Of a stretch of DNA of 43,242 bases, positions 15,351-24,370 are shown piece after piece. The stretch comes from Bacteroidales bacterium. GTDB lineage: Bacteria > Bacteroidota > Bacteroidia > Bacteroidales > ML635J-15. The notes beneath the pieces are model-generated. The model made no database searches. It was not told the DNA's origin and saw only the letters and a program-made list of their open reading frames with translations. Made by a program: the position numbers and the translations under genes. The stretch is from the NCBI GenBank assembly GCA_023228725.1, contig JALOAQ010000007.1, positions 1 through 43,242 of the forward strand, in the 5' to 3' direction. Within the stretch, counting starts at the first letter, position 1, and the number at the start of each line of letters is the position of its first letter.

Positions 15351-16988
15351 TTACATCATTCCGCCCATGCCTCCCATTCCTGGGTTTGGCATTTGCATTT
15401 CTGCTTCGTCTTCTTTATCTTCTGCAATTATGCACTCTGTTGTAAGCAACATTCCAGCTATACTGGCAGCATTTTCTAAAGCTACTCTGGCCACTTTAGC
15501 AGGGTCAATCACACCAGATTCAAATAAATTTTCAAAAACATCAGTTCTTGCGTTATATCCGAAATCGTCTTTACCTTCTTTAATTTTTTGAACAACTACC
15601 GAGCCTTCTTTTCCTGCATTTTCGACAATTCTACGAAGTGGCTCTTCTAAAGCTCTTAAAATAATAGAAACGCCAAGTTTTTCGTCTTCATTATCTAAGT
15701 TCAATTCTTTCAAAGCTGGGATAGCTCTAATATATGCTACACCACCTCCAGGTATAATACCTTCTTCAACAGCTGCGCGAGTTGCCGACAAAGCATCTTC
15801 GTATCTATCTTTTTTCTCTTTCATTTCAACTTCAGTAGTAGCACCAACATATACAACAGCAACACCACCTGCAAGTTTAGCTAATCTTTCTTGTAATTTT
15901 TCTCTATCATAGTCGCTAGTTGTTATCTCCATTTGTTTTTTAATCTGAGCAACTCTGGCTTTGATTTGCTCTTTATCGCCTGCACCGTCAACTATTGTAG
16001 TATTTTCTTTATCAATCACAACTTTATCAGCACGACCTAGTTGAGAAATATCAGCATTTTCTAATTTCAATCCTCTTTCTTCAGTAATAACTTCGCCACC
16101 AGTAAGGATTGCAATATCTTGAAGCATTTCTTTTCTTCTATCTCCAAAGCCTGGAGCTTTAACAGCAGCAATACGTAAAGTCCCGCGTAAACGGTTCACA
16201 ACTAGAGTTGCCAATGCTTCGCCTTCAATATCTTCTGCAATAATAAGCAATTGTTTACCTTCTTGTGCAACAGGTTCTAATACTGGTAGCAAATCTTTCA
16301 TAGAAGATATTTTTTTATCAGTAATTAGAATATAAGGAGATTCTAAAACAGCTTCCATTTTTTCGCCGTCTGTAATAAAATAAGGAGAGATATATCCTCT
16401 ATCGAATTGCATTCCTTCCACAACTTTAACTTCTGTTTCAGTTCCTTTTGCTTCTTCAATTGTAATAACTCCTTCTTTTTTTACTTTTTCCATTGCTTTT
16501 GCAATATCTTTTCCAATATTACTGTCGTTGTTGGCAGAAACCATTGCAACTTGTTCTATTTTGCTAATATCGTCTCCAACAGTTTTGCTCATTTTTTTAA
16601 TTTCTGCGACAACAGTTTTCACAGCTTTATCAATACCGCGTTTCAAGTCCATTGGGTTTGCACCTGCAGTAACGTTTTTAAGTCCCACATTAACAATAGA
16701 TTGAGCTAAAAGTGTTGCAGTAGTTGTACCGTCACCAGCATCGTCATTAGTTTTTGAAGCAACTTCCTTAACCATTTGAGCACCCATATTCATATTAGGG
16801 TCTTTAAGTTCTATTTCTTTAGCAACGGTAACTCCGTCTTTTGTAATTTGTGGAGCACCAAATTTTTTCTCAATAACAACATTTCTACCTTTAGGTCCTA
16901 ATGTAACTTTCACAGCATCAGCTAGAGCGTCAACACCTTTTTTTAGTAAATCTCTAGCTTCTATTTCAAATTTAATTTCTTTTGCCAT
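15351..16988 (-). CDS. groL: Chaperonin GroEL (Hsp60)
   Basis: A 545-residue protein, the usual length. It shows the ATP site GDGTTTATLLAQ near residues 86-97, the VTLGPKGRNVV N-terminal segment, the conserved equatorial motif EGIIPGGGVA around 405-414, and the Gly-Met-rich tail (PGMGGMGGMM). It forms the double-ring folding chamber with GroES, whose gene ends 32 bases upstream in the same operon. Nothing is missing or truncated. Confidence 0.99.
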   Translation of the reverse strand: MAKEIKFEIEARDLLKKGVDALADAVKVTLGPKGRNVVIEKKFGAPQITKDGVTVAKEIELKDPNMNMGAQMVKEVASKTNDDAGDGTTTATLLAQSIVNVGLKNVTAGANPMDLKRGIDKAVKTVVAEIKKMSKTVGDDISKIEQVAMVSANNDSNIGKDIAKAMEKVKKEGVITIEEAKGTETEVKVVEGMQFDRGYISPYFITDGEKMEAVLESPYILITDKKISSMKDLLPVLEPVAQEGKQLLIIAEDIEGEALATLVVNRLRGTLRIAAVKAPGFGDRRKEMLQDIAILTGGEVITEERGLKLENADISQLGRADKVVIDKENTTIVDGAGDKEQIKARVAQIKKQMEITTSDYDREKLQERLAKLAGGVAVVYVGATTEVEMKEKKDRYEDALSATRAAVEEGIIPGGGVAYIRAIPALKELNLDNEDEKLGVSIILRALEEPLRRIVENAGKEGSVVVQKIKEGKDDFGYNARTDVFENLFESGVIDPAKVARVALENAASIAGMLLTTECIIAEDKEDEAEMQMPNPGMGGMGGMM

Positions 16989-17020
16989 AATATTTTTACA
17001 ATTTTAAGATTTTATAATTA

Positions 17021-17299
17021 TTATTCGATAACTAATAAAATGTCGGATTGGTTCATTATTAGATAGTCAACATCATCGACTTTAATTTCGGTTCCGCTGT
17101 ATTTTCCAAACAAAACCATATCACCAACCTTAACTTCCATTTTTTCACCTTCTTTTGCGCTTCCTACCGCAACAATTTTACCTTTAAGAGGTTTTTCTTG
17201 TGCTGAATCTGGGATAATAATTCCACTTGATGTTTTTTGTTCTGCGGCAAGTGGTTGAATAAGTACTTTTCCCGCCATTGGTCTTCCAATTTTTGTCAT
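17021..17299 (-). CDS. groS: Co-chaperonin GroES (Hsp10)
   Basis: A 92-residue beta-barrel lid protein. The mobile-loop region (EQKTSSGIIIPDSAQEKP, residues 20-37) that contacts GroEL is intact, as are the VGDMVLFGKYSGTEI and MNQSDILLVIE segments. It is the first gene of the groS-groL operon. A promoter is seen at 17363-17395 within an inverted repeat. No CIRCE element (TTAGCACTC type) was found, so HrcA control is not supported here. Confidence 0.98.
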   Translation of the reverse strand: MTKIGRPMAGKVLIQPLAAEQKTSSGIIIPDSAQEKPLKGKIVAVGSAKEGEKMEVKVGDMVLFGKYSGTEIKVDDVDYLIMNQSDILLVIE

Positions 17300-17348
17300 A
17301 TCTCTTTTTTTTAATTTTAGTTAAACAATTATTATTATATTAATATAC

Positions 17349-17416
17349 AAAATCCGATTTGCCAAAACTATGCCATTTGTAAAAACATGACAAAACATTC
17401 AGACAAATCGGATTTT
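17349..17416. repeat. 13-bp perfect inverted repeat between eno and groS
   Basis: AAAATCCGATTTG (17349-17361) is exactly mirrored by CAAATCGGATTTT (17404-17416), with 42 bases between. The eno stop is 24 bases to the right, so the structure may serve as a long-loop terminator for eno. The groS promoter sits in the loop, so it could equally be a two-fold operator for groS control. Confidence 0.8.
17363..17395 (-). promoter_or_regulatory. groS-groL promoter
   Basis: On the - strand TTTTG (17395-17391), a 20-base spacer, then TAGTTTTG (17370-17363). The transcription start should fall within the inner arm of the 17349-17416 inverted repeat, about 60 bases before the groS ATG. Confidence 0.65.
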
Positions 17417-17440
17417 AGTTTTTCTAAACTGACAAATTGT

Positions 17441-18730
17441 CTATTTTTTTAAGAATTTAAAATTTTCTCCTAAGTAAATTGCATTTTCACCTAGTGCTTC
17501 TTCAATTCTTAATAATTGGTTATATTTTGCAACTCTATCACTTCTTGAAGCAGAACCTGTTTTAATTAAGCCTGTATTTAAAGCCACAGCTAATTCAGCA
17601 ATAAACACGTCTTCGGTTTCTCCTGAACGGTGGCTAATAACAGAAGTATAAGAATTATTATGAGCCAAACTTACAGCTTCTATAGTTTCGCTAACTGTAC
17701 CTATTTGATTTAATTTTATCAAAATAGAGTTTGCTGTTTTTTCTTTAATTCCTTTTGCTAAACGAGCTGGATTAGTAACGAACAAGTCGTCTCCAACTAT
17801 TTGAATTTTATCTCCTAATTTGTCTGTCATTTGTTTCCAACCAGTCCAGTCGTCTTGGTCTAGACCGTCTTCGATAGAGATTACTGGATATTTTTTAGTC
17901 CATTCTACCCAATAATTCACCATTTCTTCGGAAGTCATTTCGCTTCCATTAGATTCAAATATATATAATTTTTTATCTTCATGATAAAATTCAGAAGCAG
18001 CAGCATCAAGGGCAATAAAAACGTCTTTACCTGGTATATATCCTGCTTTTTCAATTCCTTTAATAACATATTCTATAGCTTCTTCGTTTGATTTTAAGTT
18101 AGGAGCGAAACCGCCTTCATCACCAACATTAGTTGCATATCCACTAAGTTTTAAAACAGCTTTTAGATTATGAAAAATTTCTGTACCCATTCTAAGAGCT
18201 TCGCTAAAAGATTTTGCAGAAACAGGCATAATCATAAATTCTTGAATATCTATCAGGTTATCAGCATGTTGCCCTCCGTTTAATATATTCATTAAAGGAA
18301 TTGGAAGTACTCTTGCATTAACACCACCAAGATAATTGTACAAAGCTAAGCCATGTTCTTGAGCTGCTGCTTGAGCACAAGCCATTGAAACAGCCAACAT
18401 TGCATTTGCTCCTAAACTAGATTTATTTGCAGTGCCATCAAGTTTTATTAAAGCTTGGTCTATACCTAATTGTTCGTCAACATAATAGCCTTTTAGAGCT
18501 TCGTTGATAACTGTGTTTACATTATGTACAGCTTGAAGTACACCTTTTCCAAGATATCTTGATTTATCATTATCTCTTAATTCTACAGCTTCGTGAGCAC
18601 CTGTTGAAGCACCGCTTGGTACGGCTGCTCTACCAACCACTCCTTGAGTTGTATAAACTTCTACTTCTACTGTTGGATTGCCTCTTGAATCCAAAATTTG
18701 TCTTGCATGAATATTTGCTATTTGTCCCAT
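17441..18730 (-). CDS. eno: Enolase
   Basis: A 429-residue glycolytic enzyme converting 2-phosphoglycerate to phosphoenolpyruvate. It shows SRGNPTVEVEV at the N-terminus, the GDEGGFAPN loop, the magnesium ligands in IALDAAASEF, ISIEDGLDQDD and VGDDLFVTN, and the SHRSGETEDVFIAELAV signature near 370. It lies after rplQ, as in many Bacteroidota, but a strong terminator separates the two, so it is probably its own unit. A near-consensus TATCTTTA lies 20 bases before the ATG. Confidence 0.99.
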   Translation of the reverse strand: MGQIANIHARQILDSRGNPTVEVEVYTTQGVVGRAAVPSGASTGAHEAVELRDNDKSRYLGKGVLQAVHNVNTVINEALKGYYVDEQLGIDQALIKLDGTANKSSLGANAMLAVSMACAQAAAQEHGLALYNYLGGVNARVLPIPLMNILNGGQHADNLIDIQEFMIMPVSAKSFSEALRMGTEIFHNLKAVLKLSGYATNVGDEGGFAPNLKSNEEAIEYVIKGIEKAGYIPGKDVFIALDAAASEFYHEDKKLYIFESNGSEMTSEEMVNYWVEWTKKYPVISIEDGLDQDDWTGWKQMTDKLGDKIQIVGDDLFVTNPARLAKGIKEKTANSILIKLNQIGTVSETIEAVSLAHNNSYTSVISHRSGETEDVFIAELAVALNTGLIKTGSASRSDRVAKYNQLLRIEEALGENAIYLGENFKFLKK

Positions 18731-18756
18731 ATTAATATTTTTTTTAAAGATAATAC

Positions 18757-18784
18757 AAAAAAGGGGATAAACTATACCCCCTTT
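18757..18784 (-). terminator. Intrinsic terminator at the end of the ribosomal operon (after rplQ)
   Basis: AAAGGGG (18760-18766) and CCCCTTT (18778-18784) form the stem around an 11-base loop. On the - strand it is followed by a T6 run. It ends the long rpsL-to-rplQ transcription block, 23 bases after the rplQ stop. Confidence 0.88.
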
Positions 18785-18806
18785 AGTAAAATTTTATTTT
18801 ATTTCA

Positions 18807-19442
18807 CTATTCTTCAGTTTCATTAGTTTCTGAATCTTTCTTTTCTTCAAGTTCAGCAGGTATTTCTTCTGTTACATCTTCAACAACTTCTTCAACTTCT
18901 GCAACAGTTTCTTCAACTTCTTCAACAGTTTCTTCAACTATGTCAGTAATAGGGTCTTGAACATCTTGTTCTATTACTTCCTCAACTGCCAAGTTTTCTT
19001 CTTTAGTTTTTGTTGCACCCGATTTTCTACCTCTTGAGCGGCGGCTAGTTTTCTTTTTAGATTCTTTAGCTTCAAGCATAGCTTCGTTGTAGTCAACTAG
19101 TTCTATGATACACATATCAGCGTTATCTCCCAACCGAGTACCAGTTCTTAGAATTCTTGTATAACCTCCTGGACGGTCTGCAACTTTAACAGATATATCT
19201 CTAAACAATTCAGCAACGGCTTCTTTATTTTCCAAATAACTAAAAACCATTCTTCTGTTATGAGTTGTGTCTTCTTTAGACCTTGTAATCATAGGTTCTA
19301 TATACACTCTAAGGGCTTTTGCTTTAGAAACAGTAGTTTTAATGCGTTTATGCATAATAAGCGAAGAAGCCATATTAGACAGCATTGCGTCTCTGTGTGA
19401 ACTTGTTCTGCCTAATTTATTATATTTTTTATTATGTCTCAT
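18807..19442 (-). CDS. rplQ: 50S ribosomal protein L17 with a long acidic C-terminal tail
   Basis: Residues 1-118 are a normal L17 core (MRHNKKYNKLGRTSSHRDAM, then LGDNADMCIIELVDYNE). They are followed by a Lys/Arg-rich stretch (SKKKTSRRSRGRKS) and then about 70 residues made mostly of Glu, Val, Thr and Asp, with repeats such as VEEVEETVAEVEEVVEDV. L17 sits near the polypeptide exit tunnel. Tails on L17 are common in Bacteroidota but this one is strongly acidic, unusual for an rRNA-binding protein. It is the last gene of the alpha operon. Confidence 0.97.
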   Translation of the reverse strand: MRHNKKYNKLGRTSSHRDAMLSNMASSLIMHKRIKTTVSKAKALRVYIEPMITRSKEDTTHNRRMVFSYLENKEAVAELFRDISVKVADRPGGYTRILRTGTRLGDNADMCIIELVDYNEAMLEAKESKKKTSRRSRGRKSGATKTKEENLAVEEVIEQDVQDPITDIVEETVEEVEETVAEVEEVVEDVTEEIPAELEEKKDSETNETEE

Positions 19443-19454
19443 TTTTTATCAATA

Positions 19455-20447
19455 TTATTCCTTGTCCAACTTATATTTTGAGATATCCATACCGAAATTA
19501 AGACTTTTACCATCTAAAAGATTTTCTAATTCGGTAAGAGATTTTTTACCAAAGTTTCTAAACTTCAACAAATCGGTTTTATTAAACTGCACTAAATCAC
19601 CTAAGTCGTCTATTTCAGCAGCTTTCAAACAGTTAAGGGCTCTAACCGAAAGGTCTAAATCAACTAGTTTAGTTTTTAACAACTGTCTCATTCTCAGAAT
19701 TTCTTCATCAAACTCGTCGTTATCCATTCTATCATCACTATCTAGAGTAATTTTTTCATCTGAGAATAGCATAAAGTGCTGAATTAGAATTTTTGCAGCT
19801 TCTTTTAGTGCGTCTTTCGGGTGAATTGAGCCGTCAGTTTCAATTTCCAACAATAATTTTTCGAAGTCAGTTTTTTGTTCTACACGCATATTTTCGATAT
19901 AATATTTTACATTTCTAATAGGTGTAAAAATAGACCCGATTGGAATAACACCAATCACTTCATCAATTGGTTTATTATCTTCTGGCGACACATACCCACG
20001 TCCTTTAACTATATTTAGTTCAAATCTTAGATTTACATCAGGTGTCATTCTGCAAATTAGCAAATCGGGGTTTAAGATTTTAAAACCGGATAAAAACTTG
20101 CCAATATCTCCTGCTCTAAATTCTTCTTGTCCAGAAATAACGACTGTAACAAGTTCGTGGTTCATATCTTCTATTTGCTGTTTAAAACGAATTTGTTTCA
20201 ATTGCAAAACAATTTCTGTAACATCTTCCATAACACCGGGGATTGTTGAAAACTCATGATCTATTCCATCTATTTTAACTGATGAAATAGCAAATCCTTC
20301 TAGTGATGAAAGTAATATTCTTCTTAATGCGTTCCCAACGGTAATTCCATAACCGGGTTCTAGAGGACGAAATTCAAATTTTCCGAAGAAATCTGTTGCC
20401 TCAAGCATTACTACTTTATCAGGTTTTTGAAATGCTAAAATTGCCAT
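19455..20447 (-). CDS. rpoA: RNA polymerase alpha subunit
   Basis: A 330-residue protein. The N-terminal assembly domain (about 1-230) has the FEFRPLEPGYGITVGNALRR segment. A Asp/Glu-rich linker (about 235-250) follows. The C-terminal domain (about 260-320: LDLSVRALNCLKAAEI, then FRNFGKKSLTELENLL) binds upstream DNA and activators. Its place between rpsD and rplQ is the classical alpha-operon order. Confidence 0.99.
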   Translation of the reverse strand: MAILAFQKPDKVVMLEATDFFGKFEFRPLEPGYGITVGNALRRILLSSLEGFAISSVKIDGIDHEFSTIPGVMEDVTEIVLQLKQIRFKQQIEDMNHELVTVVISGQEEFRAGDIGKFLSGFKILNPDLLICRMTPDVNLRFELNIVKGRGYVSPEDNKPIDEVIGVIPIGSIFTPIRNVKYYIENMRVEQKTDFEKLLLEIETDGSIHPKDALKEAAKILIQHFMLFSDEKITLDSDDRMDNDEFDEEILRMRQLLKTKLVDLDLSVRALNCLKAAEIDDLGDLVQFNKTDLLKFRNFGKKSLTELENLLDGKSLNFGMDISKYKLDKE

Positions 20448-20460
20448 CTACTTTATTTTT

Positions 20461-21069
20461 TTATTTTGAATACAATTCAACAATTAATTGCTCTTTAATA
20501 TTTTCCGGTATGTCTTCTCTTTCGGGTATAGACATAAATTTACCGGCCATTGCGTCAGCGTCCCATTCTATCCAAGGGTATTTACTATGATTAAAACCGC
20601 TAAGAGAATTATTCACTAACTCCAATGATTTAGATTTTTCGCGTATTCCTACTATATCACCAGGTTTTACCTGAAAAGACGGAATATTACAAATATTACC
20701 ATTAACAACAATATGCCTATGCGATACAAGTTGACGTGCAGAAGCTCTTGTTGGAGCAATACCTAAACGAAAAACCACATTATCTAAACGAGACTCTAAA
20801 AGTTGTAATAAAACCACACCTGTAACACCTTTTTTGCTATCTGCTTTTTTAAAGGTATTTCGGAATTGTCTTTCCAAAAGTCCATAAGTGTATTTAGCTT
20901 TTTGTTTTTCTTTCAGCTGAATACCATATTCAGATGTTTTTCTTCTTCTTTTATTAAGTCCGTGAATTCCAGGAGGATAGTTCTTTTTTTCTAATACTTT
21001 ATCTGGTCCAAAAATTGGTTCTCCAAATTTTCTTGCAATTTTTGATTGCGGTCCTGTATATCTTGCCAT
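20461..21069 (-). CDS. rpsD: 30S ribosomal protein S4
   Basis: A 202-residue primary 16S rRNA-binding protein. It begins MARYTGPQSKIARKFGEPIF, the Bacteroidota form. The S4 RNA-binding domain is at about 92-155 (LESRLDNVVFRLGIAPTRAS, then QLVSHRHIVVNG). No zinc-binding cysteines are present at the N-terminus, so it is the zinc-free form. It lies 13 bases upstream of rpoA; S4 is the feedback repressor of this operon in some bacteria, but no such site was identified here. Confidence 0.98.
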   Translation of the reverse strand: MARYTGPQSKIARKFGEPIFGPDKVLEKKNYPPGIHGLNKRRRKTSEYGIQLKEKQKAKYTYGLLERQFRNTFKKADSKKGVTGVVLLQLLESRLDNVVFRLGIAPTRASARQLVSHRHIVVNGNICNIPSFQVKPGDIVGIREKSKSLELVNNSLSGFNHSKYPWIEWDADAMAGKFMSIPEREDIPENIKEQLIVELYSK

Positions 21070-21093
21070 TTCTTTATTCTTAAATTAACATTA

Positions 21094-21483
21094 TTATACT
21101 CTTCTTCTTTTAGAGGGTCTGCAACCATTATGTGGTAAAGGAGTTACGTCAACAATTTCTGTAACTTCAATTCCTAAATTGTGTAAAGTTCTAAGAGCAG
21201 ATTCGCGTCCGGCACCTGGTCCTTTCACAAAAGCTTTAACTTTTCTTAAGCCTAAATCAAAAGCAACTTTTCCACAATCCTCAGCTGCCATTTGTCCTGC
21301 ATAAGGTGTGTTTTTCTTAGAGCCTCTAAAATTATTTTTTCCGGAAGATGACCATGAAATAACTTGTCCTTCATTATTTGTTAAAGTAACAATAATATTA
21401 TTAAAAGACGTATGTACATGCACCTGCCCAGTTGACTCTACCTTAACTACACGTTTTTTTGTAACTTTAGTTTTCTTAGCCAT
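21094..21483 (-). CDS. rpsK: 30S ribosomal protein S11
   Basis: A 129-residue platform protein of the small subunit. Conserved segments: VHVHTSFNNIIVTLT, the SSSGKNNFRGSKKNTPYAGQ region, VKGPGAGRESALRTL and the basic end PHNGCRPSKRRRV. It is seven bases after the rpsM stop and co-transcribed with it. Confidence 0.98.
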   Translation of the reverse strand: MAKKTKVTKKRVVKVESTGQVHVHTSFNNIIVTLTNNEGQVISWSSSGKNNFRGSKKNTPYAGQMAAEDCGKVAFDLGLRKVKAFVKGPGAGRESALRTLHNLGIEVTEIVDVTPLPHNGCRPSKRRRV

Positions 21484-21490
21484 ATCTTAA

Positions 21491-21856
21491 TTATTTCTTT
21501 TTATTGGCAATAGTTTTCTTTTTACCTCTACGAGTTCTTGCATTATTTTTGGTTTGCTGTCCTCTCAATGGTAATCCAATACGATGACGGATACCACGAT
21601 AGCAACCAATGTCTTGCAAGCGTTTAATATTAAGCTGAACTTCGCTTCTTAGTTCACCTTCTAAACGAAACTGTCCAACAGCCTCACGAATTGCGGCTAT
21701 TTGATCATCGTTCCAATCTTTTGACTTTATGTTTCGGTCAACGCCAGCTTGTTCGAGTACTTTATTTGCTCTGCTGCGACCAACTCCATAGATGTAGGTA
21801 AGCGCTACTTCTCCACGCTTATTATTCGGTATATCTACACCTGCTATTCTTGCCAT
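21491..21856 (-). CDS. rpsM: 30S ribosomal protein S13
   Basis: A 121-residue head protein that contacts the P-site tRNA and the large subunit through its basic tail. It shows MARIAGVDIPNNKRGEVALT, the helix-hairpin-helix around YGVGRSRANKVLEQAG, and CYRGIRHRIGLPLRGQQTK followed by a Lys-rich end. It follows rpmJ, as usual after infA-rpmJ. Confidence 0.98.
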   Translation of the reverse strand: MARIAGVDIPNNKRGEVALTYIYGVGRSRANKVLEQAGVDRNIKSKDWNDDQIAAIREAVGQFRLEGELRSEVQLNIKRLQDIGCYRGIRHRIGLPLRGQQTKNNARTRRGKKKTIANKKK

Positions 21857-21890
21857 ATTAGTTAAATTGATTTAAAATTATTAAATTATT

Positions 21891-22007
21891 TTATCCTTGG
21901 CGTTGATTAAACCTAGGATTTTTTTTATTTATCACGTAAACTCTACCTTTTCTTTTAACGATTATACAATCGTCTGATCTTTTCTTTACAGAGGCTCTTA
22001 CTTTCAT
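21891..22007 (-). CDS. rpmJ: 50S ribosomal protein L36, zinc-free form
   Basis: A 38-codon gene found by translating the 163-base gap between infA and rpsM. It starts MKVRASVKKRSDDCIIVKRK and ends with the diagnostic NPRFNQRQG. The zinc-ribbon form of L36 carries three cysteines and a histidine; here only one cysteine remains, so it does not need zinc. The other ligand positions hold Ser, Asn and Asn. It lies 12 bases after the infA stop. Confidence 0.96.
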   Translation of the reverse strand: MKVRASVKKRSDDCIIVKRKGRVYVINKKNPRFNQRQG

Positions 22008-22019
22008 TGTTATATATTT

Positions 22020-22238
22020 TTATTTATACCTGTATGTTATTCTTCCTTTTGTTAAATCATAGGGAGACATTTCTAATTTCACTTTATCTCCTGGCAAAAT
22101 ACGTATATAATGCATACGCATCTTACCGGAAATATGAGCAATAATAATATGCCCATTTTCTAGTTCAACACGAAACATTGCATTTGATAATGCTTCAATA
22201 ATTGTTCCGTCCAATTCTATAGAAGCTTGTTTTGCCAT
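22020..22238 (-). CDS. infA: Translation initiation factor IF-1
   Basis: A 72-residue single OB-fold protein (MAKQASIELDGTIIEALSNA, then FRVELENGHIIIAHISGKMR and GDKVKLEMSPYDLTKGRI), standard length. IF-1 occupies the ribosomal A site during initiation. The start is four bases after the map stop, which suggests translational coupling. Confidence 0.98.
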   Translation of the reverse strand: MAKQASIELDGTIIEALSNAMFRVELENGHIIIAHISGKMRMHYIRILPGDKVKLEMSPYDLTKGRITYRYK

Positions 22239-22241
22239 AAA

Positions 22242-23024
22242 TTAACTTTTCTTTCTATTTAAAACTTCTTCAATCATTTCAAAGTCAGATAATATATCTG
22301 CTTTTCCATTTCTAACTACCACTGTATGCTCAAAATGAGCTGACGGTTTCCCGTCTTTTGTTTTAATTGTCCAACCATCTCTCTCTTGGTAAATATGACG
22401 TTTTCCAAGATTAATCATTGGCTCAATTGCTATTGTCATTCTGTCAACTAACTTAAAGCCTTTACCTGACTTTCCATAATTAGGAACTTCGGGCGCTTCG
22501 TGTAAGTTTTTGCCTATTCCGTGCCCAACTAATTCTCTCACAACAGAATAACCATTATCCTCTGCATACTTTTGAATTGCATATCCAATATCGCCAATAG
22601 TGTTTCCACTAACTGCCTGCTCAATACCTTTATAAAGACATTCTTTTGTACACACCAACAAAGCCTTTATTTCGGGCAAGACTTCTCCAACTTCAAAAGT
22701 ATAACAAGAGTCTCCGTTAAAACCATTCATTACAACTCCACAATCAACCGACACAATATCTCCATGTTTTAACAGATAGCCTGAAGGAATACCATGCACA
22801 ACAACGTCATTAACAGAAATACATAAACTATTTGGAAAACCATTATAGTTTAAAAATCCTGGAACTCCGCCATTAGCTCTAATAAACTCTTCGGCTAATT
22901 TATCGAGGAATAAAGTAGAAACTCCTTCACGAATCTCGTTAGCAAGCATTGCATGTGTTCTAGACACTAGCAAATTACTTTGCCTCATTAATTCTATCTC
23001 TTCCTCGCTTTTTCTATAAACCAT
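22242..23024 (-). CDS. map: Methionine aminopeptidase, type I
   Basis: A 260-residue enzyme that removes the initiator methionine from new proteins. The start is the ATG at 23024; an adjacent upstream TTG is not needed. Metal-site residues are visible in VSVDCGVVMNGFNGDSCYTF (two Asp), VGHGIGKNLHEAP (His), IEPMINLGKRH (Glu) and HFEHTVVV (Glu). It is placed between secY and infA as in most spc operons, 11 bases after secY. Confidence 0.97.
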   Translation of the reverse strand: MVYRKSEEEIELMRQSNLLVSRTHAMLANEIREGVSTLFLDKLAEEFIRANGGVPGFLNYNGFPNSLCISVNDVVVHGIPSGYLLKHGDIVSVDCGVVMNGFNGDSCYTFEVGEVLPEIKALLVCTKECLYKGIEQAVSGNTIGDIGYAIQKYAEDNGYSVVRELVGHGIGKNLHEAPEVPNYGKSGKGFKLVDRMTIAIEPMINLGKRHIYQERDGWTIKTKDGKPSAHFEHTVVVRNGKADILSDFEMIEEVLNRKKS

Positions 23025-23035
23025 CAAAGAACATT

Positions 23036-24367
23036 TTATATTGTAGAGAACGAGCCTCTACCTTTTATTCTACCACTTTTTGTTAATCCGTCATAATGAC
23101 GCATTAATAAATGACTTTCAATTTGTTGTAATGTATCTAATATTACACCAACAAGAATTAAAAGTGAAGTACCTCCAAAAAACTGTGCAAATTGTGAATT
23201 AACACCTGCAAGTTGAGCTAAAGCAGGTGTGATTGCAATAAATGCCAAGAAAATAGAACCTGGAAGTGTAATTTTCGACATAATTCCATCAAGGAATTCT
23301 ACAGTTTTTTTACCAGGTTTAATTCCAGGAATAAATCCACCATTTTTCTTCATATCTTCAGCCATTTGCTGAGGATTTATTGTTACCGCGGTATAAAAAT
23401 ATGTAAAAATTATAATTAACAGAGCAAATGTTAAATTATACCAGAATCCTGTATAATTTGAAAACGCAGCAGCAAAGCCACTCATATTTTCGCCTCCAAA
23501 TCCGGCCAACATCAATGGCACAAACATTAAAGCTTGAGCAAAAATGATAGGCATTACTCCGGCAGCATTCACTTTTAGTGGTATATATTGTCTTACACCG
23601 CCATATTGTTTATTTCCTACAACTCTTTTAGCATATTGAACAGGTATTCTTCTAACAGCTTGAACAAGGGCTATTGACACCATAAAAATTACGAACAATA
23701 TAATTAGCTCAATCAAAATAAACAATAAACCACCTGCAGCATTGTACTGGGTTGACAATTCAGCAGTAAACGCAAATGGGAGTCTTGCTATAATACCAAT
23801 CATAATAATTAGAGATATTCCATTTCCTAAACCTCTATCTGTTATTTTTTCACCTAACCACATCACAAACATGGTTCCGGCAGTTAAAATTAAGACTGTT
23901 GAAATATAGAAAAAGTTTCCTGAAATTACAAATGCACTACTAGGTAAGGTATGATGCAAATTAGCTATATAACTAGGAGACTGAATAATAAGTATTCCAA
24001 TAGTTAAATAACGTGTTATTTGATTAATTTTTTTCCTACCACTTTCACCTTCTTTTTGTAATTTTTGGAAATAAGGAACAGCAATTCCTAATAATTGAAC
24101 AACAATACTAGCCGAGATATAAGGCATAATTCCTAAAGCAAAAATTGAAGCTTTTGAGAATGCACCACCTGAAAACATGTCTAATAAACTTAACACACCT
24201 TCTTTGGTTTGACTTTCTAAATCTGTTAGTTGATTTGGATCAATTCCTGGCAAAACGATATGAGCACCTAATCTATAAATAAGAATATATCCAAGAGTTA
24301 CAAGAATTCTTGAACGTAAATCCTCAATCTTAAAAATGTTTTTTATTGTTTCAATAAACCTTTTCAT
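23036..24367 (-). CDS. secY: Protein translocase subunit SecY
   Basis: A 443-residue inner-membrane channel of the Sec system with ten predicted membrane segments. Visible landmarks: the plug region (GGAFSKASIFALGIMPYISA), ALVQAVRRIPVQYAKR on the cytosolic loop before helix 6, and GTSLLILVGVILDTLQQIES near the end, followed by a basic tail (GLTKSGRIKGRG). It provides the export route needed by the lipoproteins and by type IX cargo. It starts 3 bases after rplO. Confidence 0.98.
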   Translation of the reverse strand: MKRFIETIKNIFKIEDLRSRILVTLGYILIYRLGAHIVLPGIDPNQLTDLESQTKEGVLSLLDMFSGGAFSKASIFALGIMPYISASIVVQLLGIAVPYFQKLQKEGESGRKKINQITRYLTIGILIIQSPSYIANLHHTLPSSAFVISGNFFYISTVLILTAGTMFVMWLGEKITDRGLGNGISLIIMIGIIARLPFAFTAELSTQYNAAGGLLFILIELIILFVIFMVSIALVQAVRRIPVQYAKRVVGNKQYGGVRQYIPLKVNAAGVMPIIFAQALMFVPLMLAGFGGENMSGFAAAFSNYTGFWYNLTFALLIIIFTYFYTAVTINPQQMAEDMKKNGGFIPGIKPGKKTVEFLDGIMSKITLPGSIFLAFIAITPALAQLAGVNSQFAQFFGGTSLLILVGVILDTLQQIESHLLMRHYDGLTKSGRIKGRGSFSTI

Positions 24368-24370
24368 TTA

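Noticed and set aside
17300..17440. CIRCE operator upstream of groS
   Set aside because: No TTAGCACTC/GAGTGCTAA pair is present; the inverted repeat there has a different sequence.
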